A stretch of DNA of 64,000 nucleotides, taken from Hysterangium stoloniferum. Taxonomy: Eukaryota > Basidiomycota > Agaricomycetes > Hysterangiales > Hysterangiaceae. Under the pieces are notes generated by a model. That model ran no database searches. It worked only from the letters and a program-made list of their open reading frames with translations, and was not told where the DNA came from. The number at the start of each line of letters is the position of its first letter. Positions within the stretch are counted from its first letter, which is position 1. The position numbers and the translations under genes are program-made. Below are positions 42,596-54,059 of the stretch, piece after piece. The stretch covers positions 86,717 to 150,716 of the forward strand of contig WHVD01000186.1 of assembly GCA_015178975.1 (NCBI GenBank), in the 5' to 3' direction.

Positions 42596-43978
42596 TGTAA
42601 TGTATTCAGGGGATTCTCTTAGATAGCTCAATATATGCTATAGTGTCACAGTGCTTCAACAATAAAACAAGCAAAGGTCCAGTAATTTAAATACTGATAG
42701 ATTAATGAGCTGGGCTATGAAGCTTAAACAACTCAAATCAATGCTTATTTTGATTATTGAAAGGTTCAATAGAACTGTGTATGACTCTTTTAGCAAATAC
42801 AAGAACTATTCCTTGAGAATAGGGGCTGGAAGCTGAATATATGCGCAGTAACTTGGCAGAGACTTGATATAAGAGCTTCGGATTCTTGTATGCTTATTTG
42901 TAACTATTAATAGTTATTTAACAAGGTGTTAAATAATTTATTAATAGAGAAAATAAATTGTATTGGATTATCTGAGTGCTTGTACTTGATTAATTCAATA
43001 AACTTAGGGCTGGGCCTTGAGTAATCTAGTATTGGCAGGGATTTCAGTAAGGATACTTAGATACTTATTAGGTTTATTATCTAATTAATAAGCCTAAAGG
43101 GTAGCTGTGAGGCTGGGGGAACTTAGATGATTAGCTAAGTCCAAGAGTTGCTGACAAAGATTCAAGATGCTGCAAGTGTAGATGCTTGCAGTGAGTGTAT
43201 CAGACTAAGGCTATTATTGTCCTTAGGATGATGAGGTAAGCTTCTGTGCTGTACTGTAAAATATGTGTGTGATAGATTTGTTTTATTGGAAACTTGGCCC
43301 TCCTTATATACATTTTGATAACTCAATGATTAGCTAACTATTTAGTTTATGATGAGATCATAATGACCTCATATTCTACTCATTATTTACCCTTTGTTTA
43401 ACATGTGATTCCCTTCTCTGAGACAAGGGTTCTAACCTCTTGCTTGAACATGAAGGTTCAAGGCCGCGGTCCCGGGACGGAAGCAAACGATGAGTCGGCG
43501 GAACCTAATAATGACTCGGGTAGTCACGTTCGTGACTTGTGTGACTCGGTTAGTCACGTTTGTGACTTGTGTGACTCGGGTAGTCACAATCGTGACTTGT
43601 GTGACTTGGGTAGTCACATTCGTGACTTATGTGACTCGGGGGTAGTCACATCCGTGACTTTTGTGACATCCCGACACCGGAGGCTTATCTAATAAGTCAC
43701 ATGACTCCAAAAATGCGCAAACTAGGCTGCAGCAAGGTGCCGAAAGGTAATAACTAAGTAAATAAAATATAAATAATTAGTTAAAAATTATAATAAATTA
43801 ACTAAGATATAATAGAATAATATGAGTCCATATATGCTATTATTTATGCGAAGTTAAAAGGAATAAGGCCTATATTTTTCACAATAAAAATATAATAAAA
43901 ATACAATAAATTCGAAAGAATATTAAATAATCCACAGAAAATTAAGAGAATATTATGAGATAATGTTGATACATCACA
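42596..43978 (-). mobile_element. Solo LTR of Gypsy-2 (TSD CAAAG)
   Basis: Same ends as the array LTRs, flanked by perfect CAAAG duplications at 42591-42595 and 43979-43983. It is 1383 bp, 60 bp longer than the array LTRs, which fits two additional 30-bp GACTCGGGTAGTCAC subrepeats (five instead of three, about 43515-43660). It has more point differences than the array LTRs have among themselves, so it is older. The uninterrupted homologous site at 4020-4390 confirms the insertion. Confidence 0.9.
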
Positions 43979-43983
43979 CAAAG

Positions 43984-44165
43984 TAGGGTGCATATATTCA
44001 AGTAAACTCTCGACTTCAGGGGTTCTAAGTCTATTCAGGCTGCCACTGATTAATATCAAATACTTAAAATTATTTTCCCTTGCAGTGAATTGAGTATTTG
44101 CACACTTTGATAGAGCACTGGACTCCTTTTTCAGAAAATAGTATTAAAATAAGGCTAATACATCA
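43984..44165 (+). repeat. Repeat R, right part (interrupted copy)
   Basis: Matches the minus strand of about 4020-4205: 'TAGGGTGCATATATTCAAGT', then 'CAGGCTGCCACTGATTAATA', then 'GATAGAGCACTGGACTCCTT'. It ends at a run reading AATAAGGCTAATACATCACA. Confidence 0.65.
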
Positions 44166-44411
44166 CATGGAGCTAACTTATTATTAGCCTCTTCAGGTGC
44201 TTTGGGTTCGGTGGCTTTGGTGACTTCTTCAGCATCACTGATAATTTCCACAAAGTGGGATTCTTCAGAGGGTTCTGGATGTGGGGTTTTCAGAGTAGCT
44301 TAGGCTGTATACAGGAATGGAGACTGGAGGGTGGAAGATTCTGCTTCATTAGCATCCTTCTTCCTTGGAGGTATGATTGACAGAAAATGTGAGTGTGAAA
44401 TCAGAATATAC
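44166..44411 (-). other. Unassigned short stretch, acidic reading frame on minus strand
   Basis: The minus strand reads 'EESHFVEIISDAEEVTKATE' without a proper start. This may be a piece of a transposon protein; I do not recognise it. Confidence 0.2.
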
Positions 44412-45158
44412 TGTTAAGAACAGAAAACTGACTGATGTCAGTAGGCTGATGGGGACCAAATGGAAGGACTTGGCTTCAGCTTATGTGCTGTGCCCTCGCA
44501 AGTTACCATCAGGTGTCCTTAAATTTCAGGTGGGCAAAAACTAGTCCTATTGAATTCCTCATGGTGATATACTGATCGGAACCAAAGAATAAGTAGAGCG
44601 TCAGGCTGAGGGGTCAGAGACTGAGGGTGGGCGAGCACATGCAGAGGTGGGGAGCAGGATACTTAGAGTGAGGCTTATGAGAGATATATGTGGGTGTTCT
44701 GAGTCGATATTCTGATTGCCTAGTAGTTACATTACAGTGGGTCTATGTATATATGAGTTAATGGCATCTAGAAAACTACGAACTAAGGAAAGAGCGGATA
44801 ATACTATTGACAAATAAACTTGACTAGGAACTGGTAGGTTACGATATTATTGGAAGCCATGATTAGCTGAGAGTGGGATTATGAGAAAAGGAAATAGTCC
44901 ACAGGTTACAAGTATATACGGGCATATGTGAAACATAGTGTAGAATGGATCATCATAATAAAAAAGGGACGTATCAAAGCATAACCAGATAGTACGAGTA
45001 TAACTTGACAGGGGCATAAATGGGGTTTGATTGCCATGAAGGTATATGTCAGTGTTGGGTGACCGACAGTTTCCGATACGATGACTTGATCAATAACTTG
45101 CAACATCAGTAGATGGTAATATCCTTGGAGACCATTGGGTTGTGACATGGTTGTAACA
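44412..45158 (-). mobile_element. LTR B (family II), solo
   Basis: 747 bp from TGTTAAGAACAG to GTAACA (plus strand), with inverted TGTTA/TAACA ends, homologous to LTR A and LTR C. The 5-bp flanks (TATAC and TGGTC) do not match, so it has either recombined with another copy or its duplication has decayed. Confidence 0.8.
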
Positions 45159-45205
45159 TGGTCACTTCATGACTGGCCCCACAACTTCACTGCAGGATCC
45201 AGCTT

Positions 45206-45230
45206 GTTGGGAGGCAAAGCCCCCCCCAAC
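45206..45230 (-). other. Second Helitron-type terminal hairpin
   Basis: A 25-bp palindrome with GTTGGG/CCCAAC arms and the GGCTTTGCCTCCC core seen at 15298-15316. The helicase C-terminal fragment at 46085-46300 lies upstream on the same strand once LTR C is removed, so this is probably the 3' end of a second Helitron copy. Confidence 0.45.
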
Positions 45231-45325
45231 CCCCCCGTGTTGACAACTTTAAGTATTTATCACAATCAAAATGACCTACCCTACCACTTTGCTATGCGAT
45301 CCCCCCTCCCCCCACATCCACAAGT

Positions 45326-46084
45326 TGTTAAGAACAGAAAACTGACTGATGTCAGTAGCCTGACAGGGACCAATCAGAAGGACTTGGCTTCAGCTTATGT
45401 GCTGCACCCTCACAAGTTACCGTCGGGTGTCCTTAAATTTCAGGTGGGTGAAGACTAGTCCTAATGAATTCCTCAAAGTGAGTTACTGATTGGAGACCAA
45501 AGGATAAGTCAAGTGTTGGGCCAAGGGGTCAGAGGCCAAGGGTGGGTGAGTGCGCACAGAGGTGGGGAGTGGGATACTTAGTGTAAGGCTTATAAGAGAT
45601 GTATGTGGGTGTTCTGAGTCGATATTCTGATTGCCTAGTAGCTACAGTTACAGCAGATCTATATACGAGTTATCGGCATCTAGAAAATACTAACTAAGGG
45701 AAGAGTGGAAACATTATTGACAAATAAACTTGACTAAGAACCAGAAGGTTATGATGAGGTCAGAAGCCATGATTAGCTGAGAGTGGGATTATGAGAAAAG
45801 GAAATAGTTCAAGGGTTACAAGTATATACGGGCATATGTGAAACATAGAGTAGGACAGATCATCATGATAAAAGGGGACATACTGTATCAAAGCATAACC
45901 AGATAGTATGAGTATAACTTCACAGGGGCGTAAACAGGGTTTGATCACCATGAAGGTACACATCAGTGTTGGGTGGCCAATGGTTTCCGATATGATGACT
46001 TGATTGTATAACTAGAGACATCATATCCTCAGGGACCGTCAGTTTGTGACACGGTTGTGACACGGTTGTGACACAGTTGTAACA
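45326..46084 (-). mobile_element. LTR C (family II), solo, TSD CAAGT
   Basis: 759 bp with TGTTAAG...GTAACA ends and perfect CAAGT duplications at 45321-45325 and 46085-46089. Homologous along its length to LTR A and B. The right end has a short TGTGACACGGT triplication absent from LTR B. It sits between the terminal hairpin and the helicase fragment of the second Helitron. Confidence 0.9.
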
Positions 46085-46089
46085 CAAGT

Positions 46090-46300
46090 CTTAACTATCA
46101 AATTCTCAATCTAATAATACATCTTTGTACACTATATTTGCAGTTCTCTTTGACTCCTTCCCCTGTGACTTGTTAATTGTCATTGCAAATGCCAGTCATA
46201 CTGGAAACTGATCCTGATGAAGTTTAAAAGAGTTCATTATCATTTGTAATGATTTTAATCCTTGAAATAAATGTCTCTTCCCCAGCGCATGGCCTAGTTA
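46090..46300 (-). pseudogene. Helitron helicase C-terminal fragment, copy 2
   Basis: The minus strand encodes 'FAMTINKSQGKESKRT' preceded by 'HQDQFPV', the same late helicase motif as 'AVSMTINKSHGQS' in the first Helitron, with a stop between them. It is cut by the solo LTR at 46315. Confidence 0.65.
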
Positions 46301-46314
46301 AAATCCACACTAAA

Positions 46315-47555
46315 TGTCAGGAACCGGAAAACCTGCCAGCCTCCAGGCTCCCAGACCCCATCCTACATGTGCGTGAGGTGTGACTCTCTATATTGTATAG
46401 TTACAACTGGAGTTCCCACCAGAGCCCACATGTCAACTTGTTTATGCCTGACTCTCTGTATGCACCCCACCCTATCTGCCCCCAACTAGACACTTTCTGT
46501 TATGAGGAATCCATCGGACTCCACCCTTTGACAATTAACTTCATTACATGTTCTTGGTCATCTCCCAAACCAGACTCCTACTGGACTCCCGGGACCTGCA
46601 TGTCAACCCCATATGCACCAGTTGTCGGACTCCACTGGACTTGCACCTCAACCTGTCTATATCTGACACTGTGTCATATACACCAGCCCTTGGACTTTGC
46701 CAGACATAGACATCAACCTGCTTATACCCGACTCTCTGTGTCTCATGTACTCATCACCAGACTCCAACCAGACTCCCGGAACCCCTCTAACAGAGCATAG
46801 AACCCTGCTCCTGTTATGGTCAAATGGTCTGTCATGTGTCTCATGTACCAGTCATCAGACTCCACTGGACTCCAAACTCCACCCAATATACACCCAACAC
46901 TCCATATCTCACAGACCAGTTACCAGACCCCGACCAGACTCCCCAGAACCCCTCTAACAGAGCCTCATTCCCATTATGGTCTAATGACCTGTCATGATTT
47001 GTTCTCCACTCCCATTCCATTCCATCCCTAATTCCCAGTTTAGAATTTACTTGTTTCATTTTATGCTTAATAGTTCTGCCCCTCATTAATACTGGATTTG
47101 GTATTATTACATTTAACAGTCTATATACATAAGTCTCCTATATTCATGTACTTAGAATCCAGTTTCGATCTCAAACAAGTTACTCCCTCATCCTGATCCA
47201 GTCTCTAGTCCTCTTGTCTGTCTGCATACTCAATTCCCGGAACTCCCACGGGAACTCCAGAATCTACATACATCTTCCTGTATGCATTCTGTCAGTTTGA
47301 AATACATATGGACACCCAAATGAGTGTATGAGGGCACAGCCCATAAGCTGAAGCCAAGTCCATCTCAGCTGTACCACACCTTTCTGGTAATTATTCTGAT
47401 ACCACAATCCCTTGAACTAAGATCCCCGGAAACTCCTCTGGACTTATGTATTACCCGGGGACTCTGTGGGACATTTCCTGGAAGAAAAGAGGTGTTCAGA
47501 ATGATTACTGGAAACCTCCATGGGACTTTCATGGGCCTTTGTTCCGAACTTAACA
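46315..47555 (+). mobile_element. Solo LTR F, long relative of Gypsy-1 LTR (TSD CTAAA)
   Basis: 1241 bp, starts TGTCAGGAACC and ends GAACTTAACA, with CTAAA at 46310-46314 and 47556-47560. It shares with the Gypsy-1 LTR the blocks 'CTCTAACAGAGCC-CATTCCCATTA', 'ATTACTGGAT--GGTAT' and 'GGGCACAGCC-ATAAGCTGAAG'. Its extra length comes from internal duplications of a CAGACTCC-rich segment (about 46540-46960). Frames at 46393-46957 are by-products of these repeats. Confidence 0.8.
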
Positions 47556-47589
47556 CTAAAAGCAAATGATTTTCCATTTTTAGTAGTTG

Positions 47590-48033
47590 TGTTAAGAACT
47601 GAAAACTGACTAATGTTGGTTGACTGACAGGGACCAATCAGAAGGACTTGGCTTCAGCTTATGTGCTGCACCTTTGCAAGTTACTGTCGGGTGTCCTTAA
47701 ATTTTGGGTGGGCAAAAACTAGTCCTATCGAATTCCTCACAGCAAATCACAGATTGGAACTGAAGGATAAATTGAGTGTCGGGCCAAGGGGTCGGAGGCT
47801 GAGGATGGGGGAGCGCATGCAGAAGCAGGGAGTGGGATACTTAGAGTAAGACTTATAGAGATATATGTGGGTGTTCTGAGTCAATATTCTGATTGCCTAG
47901 TAACTACAACTACAGTGGATTTATATATGAGTTATTGGGGTCTAGAAAATACTAACTAAGGGAAGAGCGGAAAACACTATTGACAAATAAGCTTGACTAG
48001 GAACTGGAAGGTTACAATAAGTTCAGAGGCCTT
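47590..48033 (-). mobile_element. LTR G (family II), truncated
   Basis: It starts TGTTAAGAACTG and follows LTR B/C for about 440 bp, then ends at a TTCAGAGGCC junction. The other LTR end is missing, so this is a partial copy. Confidence 0.75.
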
Positions 48034-50066
48034 CTTAAAGTAGGGCATTTAAACATTTTTTGTTATTATTATATGGTCATAGTGTTACATTTTCTTTCAA
48101 TTACTTTATGTTTTCAGGTGGGCTACGTTACCCTAGGTGTTGTACAGTCCCCACTGCCCTTGTTAAGGTTGGTGTTATACAGTCCTCACTGTCCTAGGGT
48201 AAGGTGTCTTTCAACTCCTGTTATCCCTGATAGGCCATCCCTCTTGTCCCTGAGGGTAGTTTAAGAGGTCAGTTTTCAGGCTAACTGAGTGTGTACTAAT
48301 CCCTCTTGTATAGAAACTTATAATGTTCTATACATTAGGGTGACAATTGGTTTCTTTGAGGCTAGATTTCTCTACCTGCACTCAAGTTTGGCCACCCCTT
48401 AAGATGTTACACCCTTTGACCACGATGAGGTACTCGAATGTGACTTCAAAGGGTCTATGGAAGTTATCACATGACTGATTCATATTAACAAGTGAGAGGA
48501 ACATTAATGGAGTTATGTGTATGGTCCATAACTGGTATGTAGTACAGTTGAGGGTAAAACATACAACTGGTACAGCAGTTAGAGATATTGTTAAAATTGT
48601 AAATCATCTATTCTGTCATTCTTTTCCATCTCTGTCCTGACACTCTCCCTTTATCCATCCTACATATAAATGTGATTTTGCTATCTCAGACCCTTTAGTA
48701 TGCTTGTATCTCATCACATTTAGTCTTAGTTTGATCCTTGTTCCTTTCCATGCTTCTATTAAATGTGCTACTGTGACCATGTCAAACACTGCAAAGCAAC
48801 TCCCACCCACTCCTCAGAGCAAGGTGTTCATCAGTGACTGTGATGACAGTACCGATGAGGATTAGATAGTTGGTTAAGGCCTTGTCCTTGCCTCATTTGC
48901 ACCCCTCCACTGTACCTATTTTGTCCTGTATACCACAGAGAAATGCATTATGATGCTGATGACATGCCATATCCTTGATGACAACTAGCATTGTTGAAGC
49001 TCATTATACCACATACAATGAGGGGTTACGACGCAGGAGAAATGAAAGGAGGGGTAGAGGGATGTCACAGGAAGATGAGTGCGACATATGGTGGGGATCA
49101 GAGAACAACTGGGCAATCGCGGTTGTGCCTAAACCCGGAGAAAACGCGCAGCCATCAGGGACATCAATGGTGGCATTGCCAAGCAGTGTCTTTGATGTCC
49201 GGCACATGCCGTGGATAGCTGAGGGAAAGTCTAAGCTTATGCAGTATTTAAAAAAGGTTTATTGACAGGGCCCTGTGCAAGCCTAATTTATTCATTTAGA
49301 GGAGGAGAACAAGTCCCTCTCTACCTCTGATAAGAGGTGTTTGGTGGTATTATCAGGTGGAGATGGCACCGCGTCAATCCTGTCAGAGTGTATTTGCATT
49401 ATCAGGTGGAGATAGCGCAGCGCGTCAATCTGTCAGAGTGTATTTGCAATTACACGCCATGCATAAATTATACTGGACTCTACAGCCACTGGCTGTTAAT
49501 TGCCGTCACTATAAAGGTTATGGAAGGTAAAAGCGCTCGCCAAAAGCATCCTCCTCGAAGTTGCCTTCGAAGTGCTCACATCGTGCGCATAGCGTGGTAT
49601 TTTCAAGAAGGATAGAGTCCGTCTTACCCCTTTCTTGACTTCCCTGAAGAGGGAATATGTCAATAAGGGAACCTCAGGATATATACGCAGAGTAAAATAA
49701 CTATCCCATTAACTTTAATGAGATGGTGAGCTTACCTATGGACAGACAGCTTCGCCTCCTAGGTTACGGGTTACCTCTATGGTAAGTGCGTATAATACTG
49801 CCGAGGACCGTATATGGTAACATTCAACGACCCCTAGGCAACCCACACCATTAGCTGATTACGAAAGAATAAATATTGGTGATGTTGGCTATATATACCA
49901 GGGGTCTTTCCACCGTCTATTTAACCCCACATTGCCTTTGAGGGATCCCAGAAATATCCACTTACCGCGCAACTTCGTTCGGCTCGACCTGGGTCGAGCC
50001 GGCATAACAAACGCACTACCCCGTTTCCCCAGTATCCTTCACACAGGAAATATTAATAGTCAAAAT
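48034..50066. other. Region with remnants but no clear gene
   Basis: The minus frame 48810-48616 ('EAWKGTRIKLRLNVMRY') resembles, at protein level, an interrupted minus reading at about 59040-58890 ('EVWKEMENKLKLNTM'), so both are probably remnants of one mobile-element protein. The plus frame 48975-49265 (96 residues, arginine-rich start) is unrecognised. A 49-bp tandem duplication lies at about 49351-49450. Further right, the sequence becomes promoter-like upstream of the gene at 50067. Confidence 0.35.
49888..49900 (+). promoter_or_regulatory. TATA box of the 50-kb gene
   Basis: CTATATATACCA stands about 175 bp upstream of the ATG at 50067. It is followed by an AUG-free leader. This is the only TATA-like core in the immediate upstream region. 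Confidence 0.5.
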
Positions 50067-52419
50067 ATGGGGGTAGCTGCTTCTGCTTCAGGGCCGTAAG
50101 TGTTGGGTGGTGTTTCCTCGTGTCCATCGTTTGAAAATGGTTGCTAGACTAAATAGTATTGGTGCTGGGGGCGGTTTCAAGTTTCACACCACTGAAACAA
50201 GTGGTGCCATTCTCATAACTCGTGAGAACACCGAAAGTTTAGCTGCGATACCAATACGTTGGATGGAGGAGTACGCTATTAACCACGTTGACTCTTGGTT
50301 TGAACTGGCCTGTGATATCGGGCGTCCAGTGCGAAGTCTCCAGGATTTAATATTTGTAACCGAATTTGTCGTGACTACCGGATACGCTATGGCCGCTTTC
50401 TCTCAAACAAATACAGCTGTTGAACTCAAATTTGATGCCAGTGTGCCAGTAGTATCTGGCTCAGCATCTGTTTGGGGATCATGGAGAACGGAATCGACCG
50501 TCTTTGTACATCGGAACTGTGGGCCCCATATCGAACAGCCAAGTCCACTCTCTTTTCAAGAAGAGGTACAGTTAACCACCCAGCAACAAGAGCAACATTC
50601 CGTTTCTCAGGGAACATTTCCTAGCACTGAAGAGCCTAAAAAGAATCAGTGTGTAATGTTGAAGGGTATCAGAATTGAGAAGCGTTTGTTGCTTCCAAAA
50701 AAAATCAGAGCTGCGGCGGGACCACACGATTTAGGACCTGGCGATCGCAAAGATAAACTATCTCCAGTTGTTCCTGACGCATCATATATGGACTCTGGAG
50801 AAGAGGGCTTCGTTATTGTGGAAACTACATCCGCGGTAAGTCGATATCGCGACTCTTGACGGAGTGAGGGCATTGACTGAAATGCGATTAGTTTCGTGAT
50901 CCCTTAACGCATATTTTCAAATATTTGTTTCATGCGAGTTACATTGTTATGATTATAATTTTGTTAGCTTATCTGCGAATAGAGATCGGACGCTCAAATT
51001 GCCATTGTTCACGACGATGATTTGCGGTTGTTGATGAGCGCCGTTAATCAGAAAAGCGACTTAAATGACCAAGTTCCACCTTTGAGTGATATTCAGACGC
51101 TCATTGATACTATTTCTCCACCGGTTATCTTAGGATTCGATGGTGGTAGGTGAATATTTCTTGTTACAAAAGGGCTCCACCTCAAGGCGGTTGTCTCTAC
51201 AGTCGCTCGGCTCAAAACGTCAGACAGCGCGCCTAGCCTCGCGCCTGGTCCGAAAATACCTTCGCACTCCAGAGACATTAATGATAGGATTGTCCGTTGG
51301 CTCTCAGACATGAGTACGGCACAAAACGCGGTCTCGGACGACGAATCTCCATCATCGATCAGTCGTTTCGGCGGCTCCCCCCCTCCCCTAACAGATTCTG
51401 GTTCTGTTACTCGTCCATCGACGCGCCTTGTTACCCCTGAAGAAACCAGTAGGTATGTGCATCTGCTAACAAAACATGCTACTTTAGGAGAGAAGACGCC
51501 AGTGGTGTCAATCAGACATGGTCCACCACTAAAACAGCCCAATCTAAGGCTTCCGTCCCCCCCACAAGACACTCAGATCTCCGTGCCAGTTAGACCTGAG
51601 GCATACACACGTCATCCCCTTTCTCAGCTAGTGCAATCATTCCACGCCAAAACGCCAAGGATTCTTCAGGGAAGACACATTGACGTACCGGCACTCACCC
51701 AACGTCGACGCACGCTATCTTGTAAGATCCCTCTATATTGACATGTTCAAACTTATTTATACACATTTCAAGTACCGTCTGATGCGAAACGTCCGTTTAT
51801 GTCCAAGGCTTTAGTGGTTCCGCCTTGTTTTTCTGCAAATGCTCTCTTACGCTACCATCCGTCGCGCCAGCCGCTCTTCTACGACCTCATGATGCCGCCT
51901 TTCAATATTTCTCAACTCCAGCCTGAATCGTCATTTCCTACTATTTCTCTCGCGAAGACAAAGACCATATTCGTTCCCCTCTCATCGTCTCAGCTTTCTG
52001 AACCTGCGACTATACCCCCCACACGGCATATGAGGCTGATATCAGAACAATTACAAATTCCATGGGGGATTGATATACATTGTAGACAATCTAAAAATGG
52101 TGTCGTGACGGTTCAGGATTTTATCGATGAATTGCATTCCTTCCTCCAGATCCCAGTTAGTTGTGAAGAATTAAATACTCCCCCAAGGGATTTCTGTACA
52201 GAAGTCAAACGGGCACGCGAAAGGCGGTGTGCTGCATTCGTCGCACATGGAATTGAACCCAACAACTTTCAGGAAACGGAACTTTTGAGACGTATCGACT
52301 TCTTCCTCGATATGACGATTTTTACTGGGTTGCAACGAAGGAATGAGGAGGAAAAGGGAGACAGAGAAAGAGATGACGGTACCACTACCTGGCTCATGAT
52401 GCTTGAACCTCGACCATAG
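50067..52419 (+). CDS. Agaricomycete protein of unknown function fused to DUF6699
   Basis: Five exons fit one 678-residue frame: 50067-50095, 50157-50835, 50983-51145, 51203-51721 and 51773-52419, with GT-AG introns of 61, 147, 57 and 51 bp. I chose the ATG at 50067 because the spliced start 'MGVAASASGP' joined to 'IGAGGGFKFH' matches an agaricomycete family whose other marks follow: 'WMEEYAINHVDSWFE', 'VSGSASV', 'KNQCVMLKGIRI', 'AIVHDDDL'. After a Ser/Pro-rich linker, the C-terminus is DUF6699-like: 'LLRYHPSRQPLFYDLMMPP', 'LSEPATIPPTRHMRLISEQL', 'WGIDIHCR', 'RRIDFFLDMTIFTGL'. Neither part has a known function. Alternative: two genes, the first ending at the TGA 51151-51153 and the second starting at the ATG 51310. 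Base composition is higher in GC than the flanks, and no frame damage is seen. Confidence 0.65.
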
Positions 52420-53680
52420 TAGTCGATTCTCCTAATATTCATTTTTTCCTTCTCTCTCCCTCCTTTGTTTCACTTTCATCCCACTAGTGGGAACACACAA
52501 TGTCGCTATACTCTCATCACGAACACTCATTTGTTTTCCCTACCACTCCACTCCTCACCCTATGCATTGTTACCGGCTATCCGCAGTCTGATCGTGAATT
52601 GTTTTTTATTACACCACCCCTCATTATCCTGGCTGCGTCTTCTATCCACGGAGGAGACACCCATCGCCGCCACCTCTTTCAACACTGGTAGGTAATAGGA
52701 GTTCTGAGATATCCGTATAAGATATGGTTACATTTAGGCAGTAAGCGAGTGACATGGAAGACACTCGACATCCAGACGGCACCCGAGGCACACACGGAAG
52801 CGCTGTCTGATTCATTTTAATAGGTGGAGTCAATGGCAGAGTCTACCGCAAGCTCAGCTAGATCACAAGAGTGTCGACGACGTCTCTTCCTTGAAGTCCT
52901 TCTGTGATTTATAAAGATGGTGCCCATGTGATTTGCTTTCTATCAGACTACACGGGGATAAGCCACCTCTCAAAAAGAAATGCCAACGACAGGTATAATA
53001 ATGCATATTGTGGCATGTGATCTTCTGCCTTGCACAGAACTGCAGTCAGGCTCCCAAACCGGAATAAGAAATCGATGTTGTCGGTAGACAGTTGTGGGTA
53101 GGATGTAGAATGTATTGTCTATTTATCCACTAACTCGGCGGACTCCGTGCACTTGTTGGAGTTTCAATGTATAATACAAATAAGAATGTTAGCAAATACA
53201 TTTCGGATCTGTAACAGCATTCCAAATTACATCACGAGTAATCACCCTGTTGCACATTTAAATTTTCACAAGGCGGTTGTGAAGAGTGAGATTGACTAGT
53301 AGGAGTGTAATCTTTGCATTGACAATTAGAAATGTACTAATTAGCTAGTTATAGTAAGATAGGGGCAATGCAAAGCCAGCACCCTTTTAGATAAGCAACT
53401 GCCATTCAAACTTCTATCCCCTTTCAGTAATAGCAAAAATATATATAAATTAAATATGACTCTAGGAAGTGTTTAAGGATATATTAAGTAATATTGCTAG
53501 GAGCTACATTTCTCCAAAATAATTTAGTTAAAAAGAAACTCTTCAAAAAAATTATTTTTTCTTATCATATCATATCCCATCCTATCATCTAAATGGAAGG
53601 AGGGCTGTGGATGTGAAGAGATGCCAAGTTCCCTTATAAGGGAGGTAAAAGGTACCATCAATCTTAGTCACTTGGTACCA
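52420..53680. other. Downstream region without recognised gene
   Basis: The first several hundred bases are probably the 3' flank of the preceding gene. Short frames at 52500-52691 (plus) and 52642-52833 (minus) overlap each other and are unrecognised. From about 53100 the DNA is AT-rich. Confidence 0.35.
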
Positions 53681-53689
53681 TATTGGTCA

Positions 53690-54050
53690 GTGTGGAAGCT
53701 TTTCCAGCACTAATGGGAGCAATTTTGCATGTGTGGAAGCATTTTATCCTTTTGCAGGAGTATTTTAGTCCACACAGGAGTATTTTAAAAACTCGCAAGA
53801 GTATTGTTACTCACACAGAGGCATTTTATCCTTTTGTAAGAGTATTTTTACTCACACAGAAGTATCAGGATTTTGTCTGATCTTTTTTGAATCATCTGTT
53901 CCTTTTTAAACAATCTTTCTTTTCTCAAGTGTTGTTCCTTTCAACTGTTGTTTCTTTCTGAATTATTGTTCCTGTCTTGATCATTGATCCTCTCTTGACT
54001 GTTAATCCTTTCTTGACCTTTGATCCCTTTTCAACTCTAAAAGGAATCCC
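53690..54050. repeat. Degenerate short tandem repeats
   Basis: 53690-53875 holds imperfect repeats of 'GAGTATTTT-ACTCACACAG' type. 53880-54050 holds imperfect copies of a roughly 20-bp 'TCTTGA-ATTGTTCCTTTC' motif. No coding sequence is recognised. Confidence 0.6.
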
Positions 54051-54059
54051 AATTTTAAA

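Noticed and set aside
44412..45158. Target-site duplication around LTR B
   Set aside because: The flanking 5-mers TATAC and TGGTC do not match; none is claimed.
46393..46957. Protein-coding frames with 'PDSLY' and 'TPLTE' repeats
   Set aside because: They lie inside solo LTR F and arise from its internal duplications.
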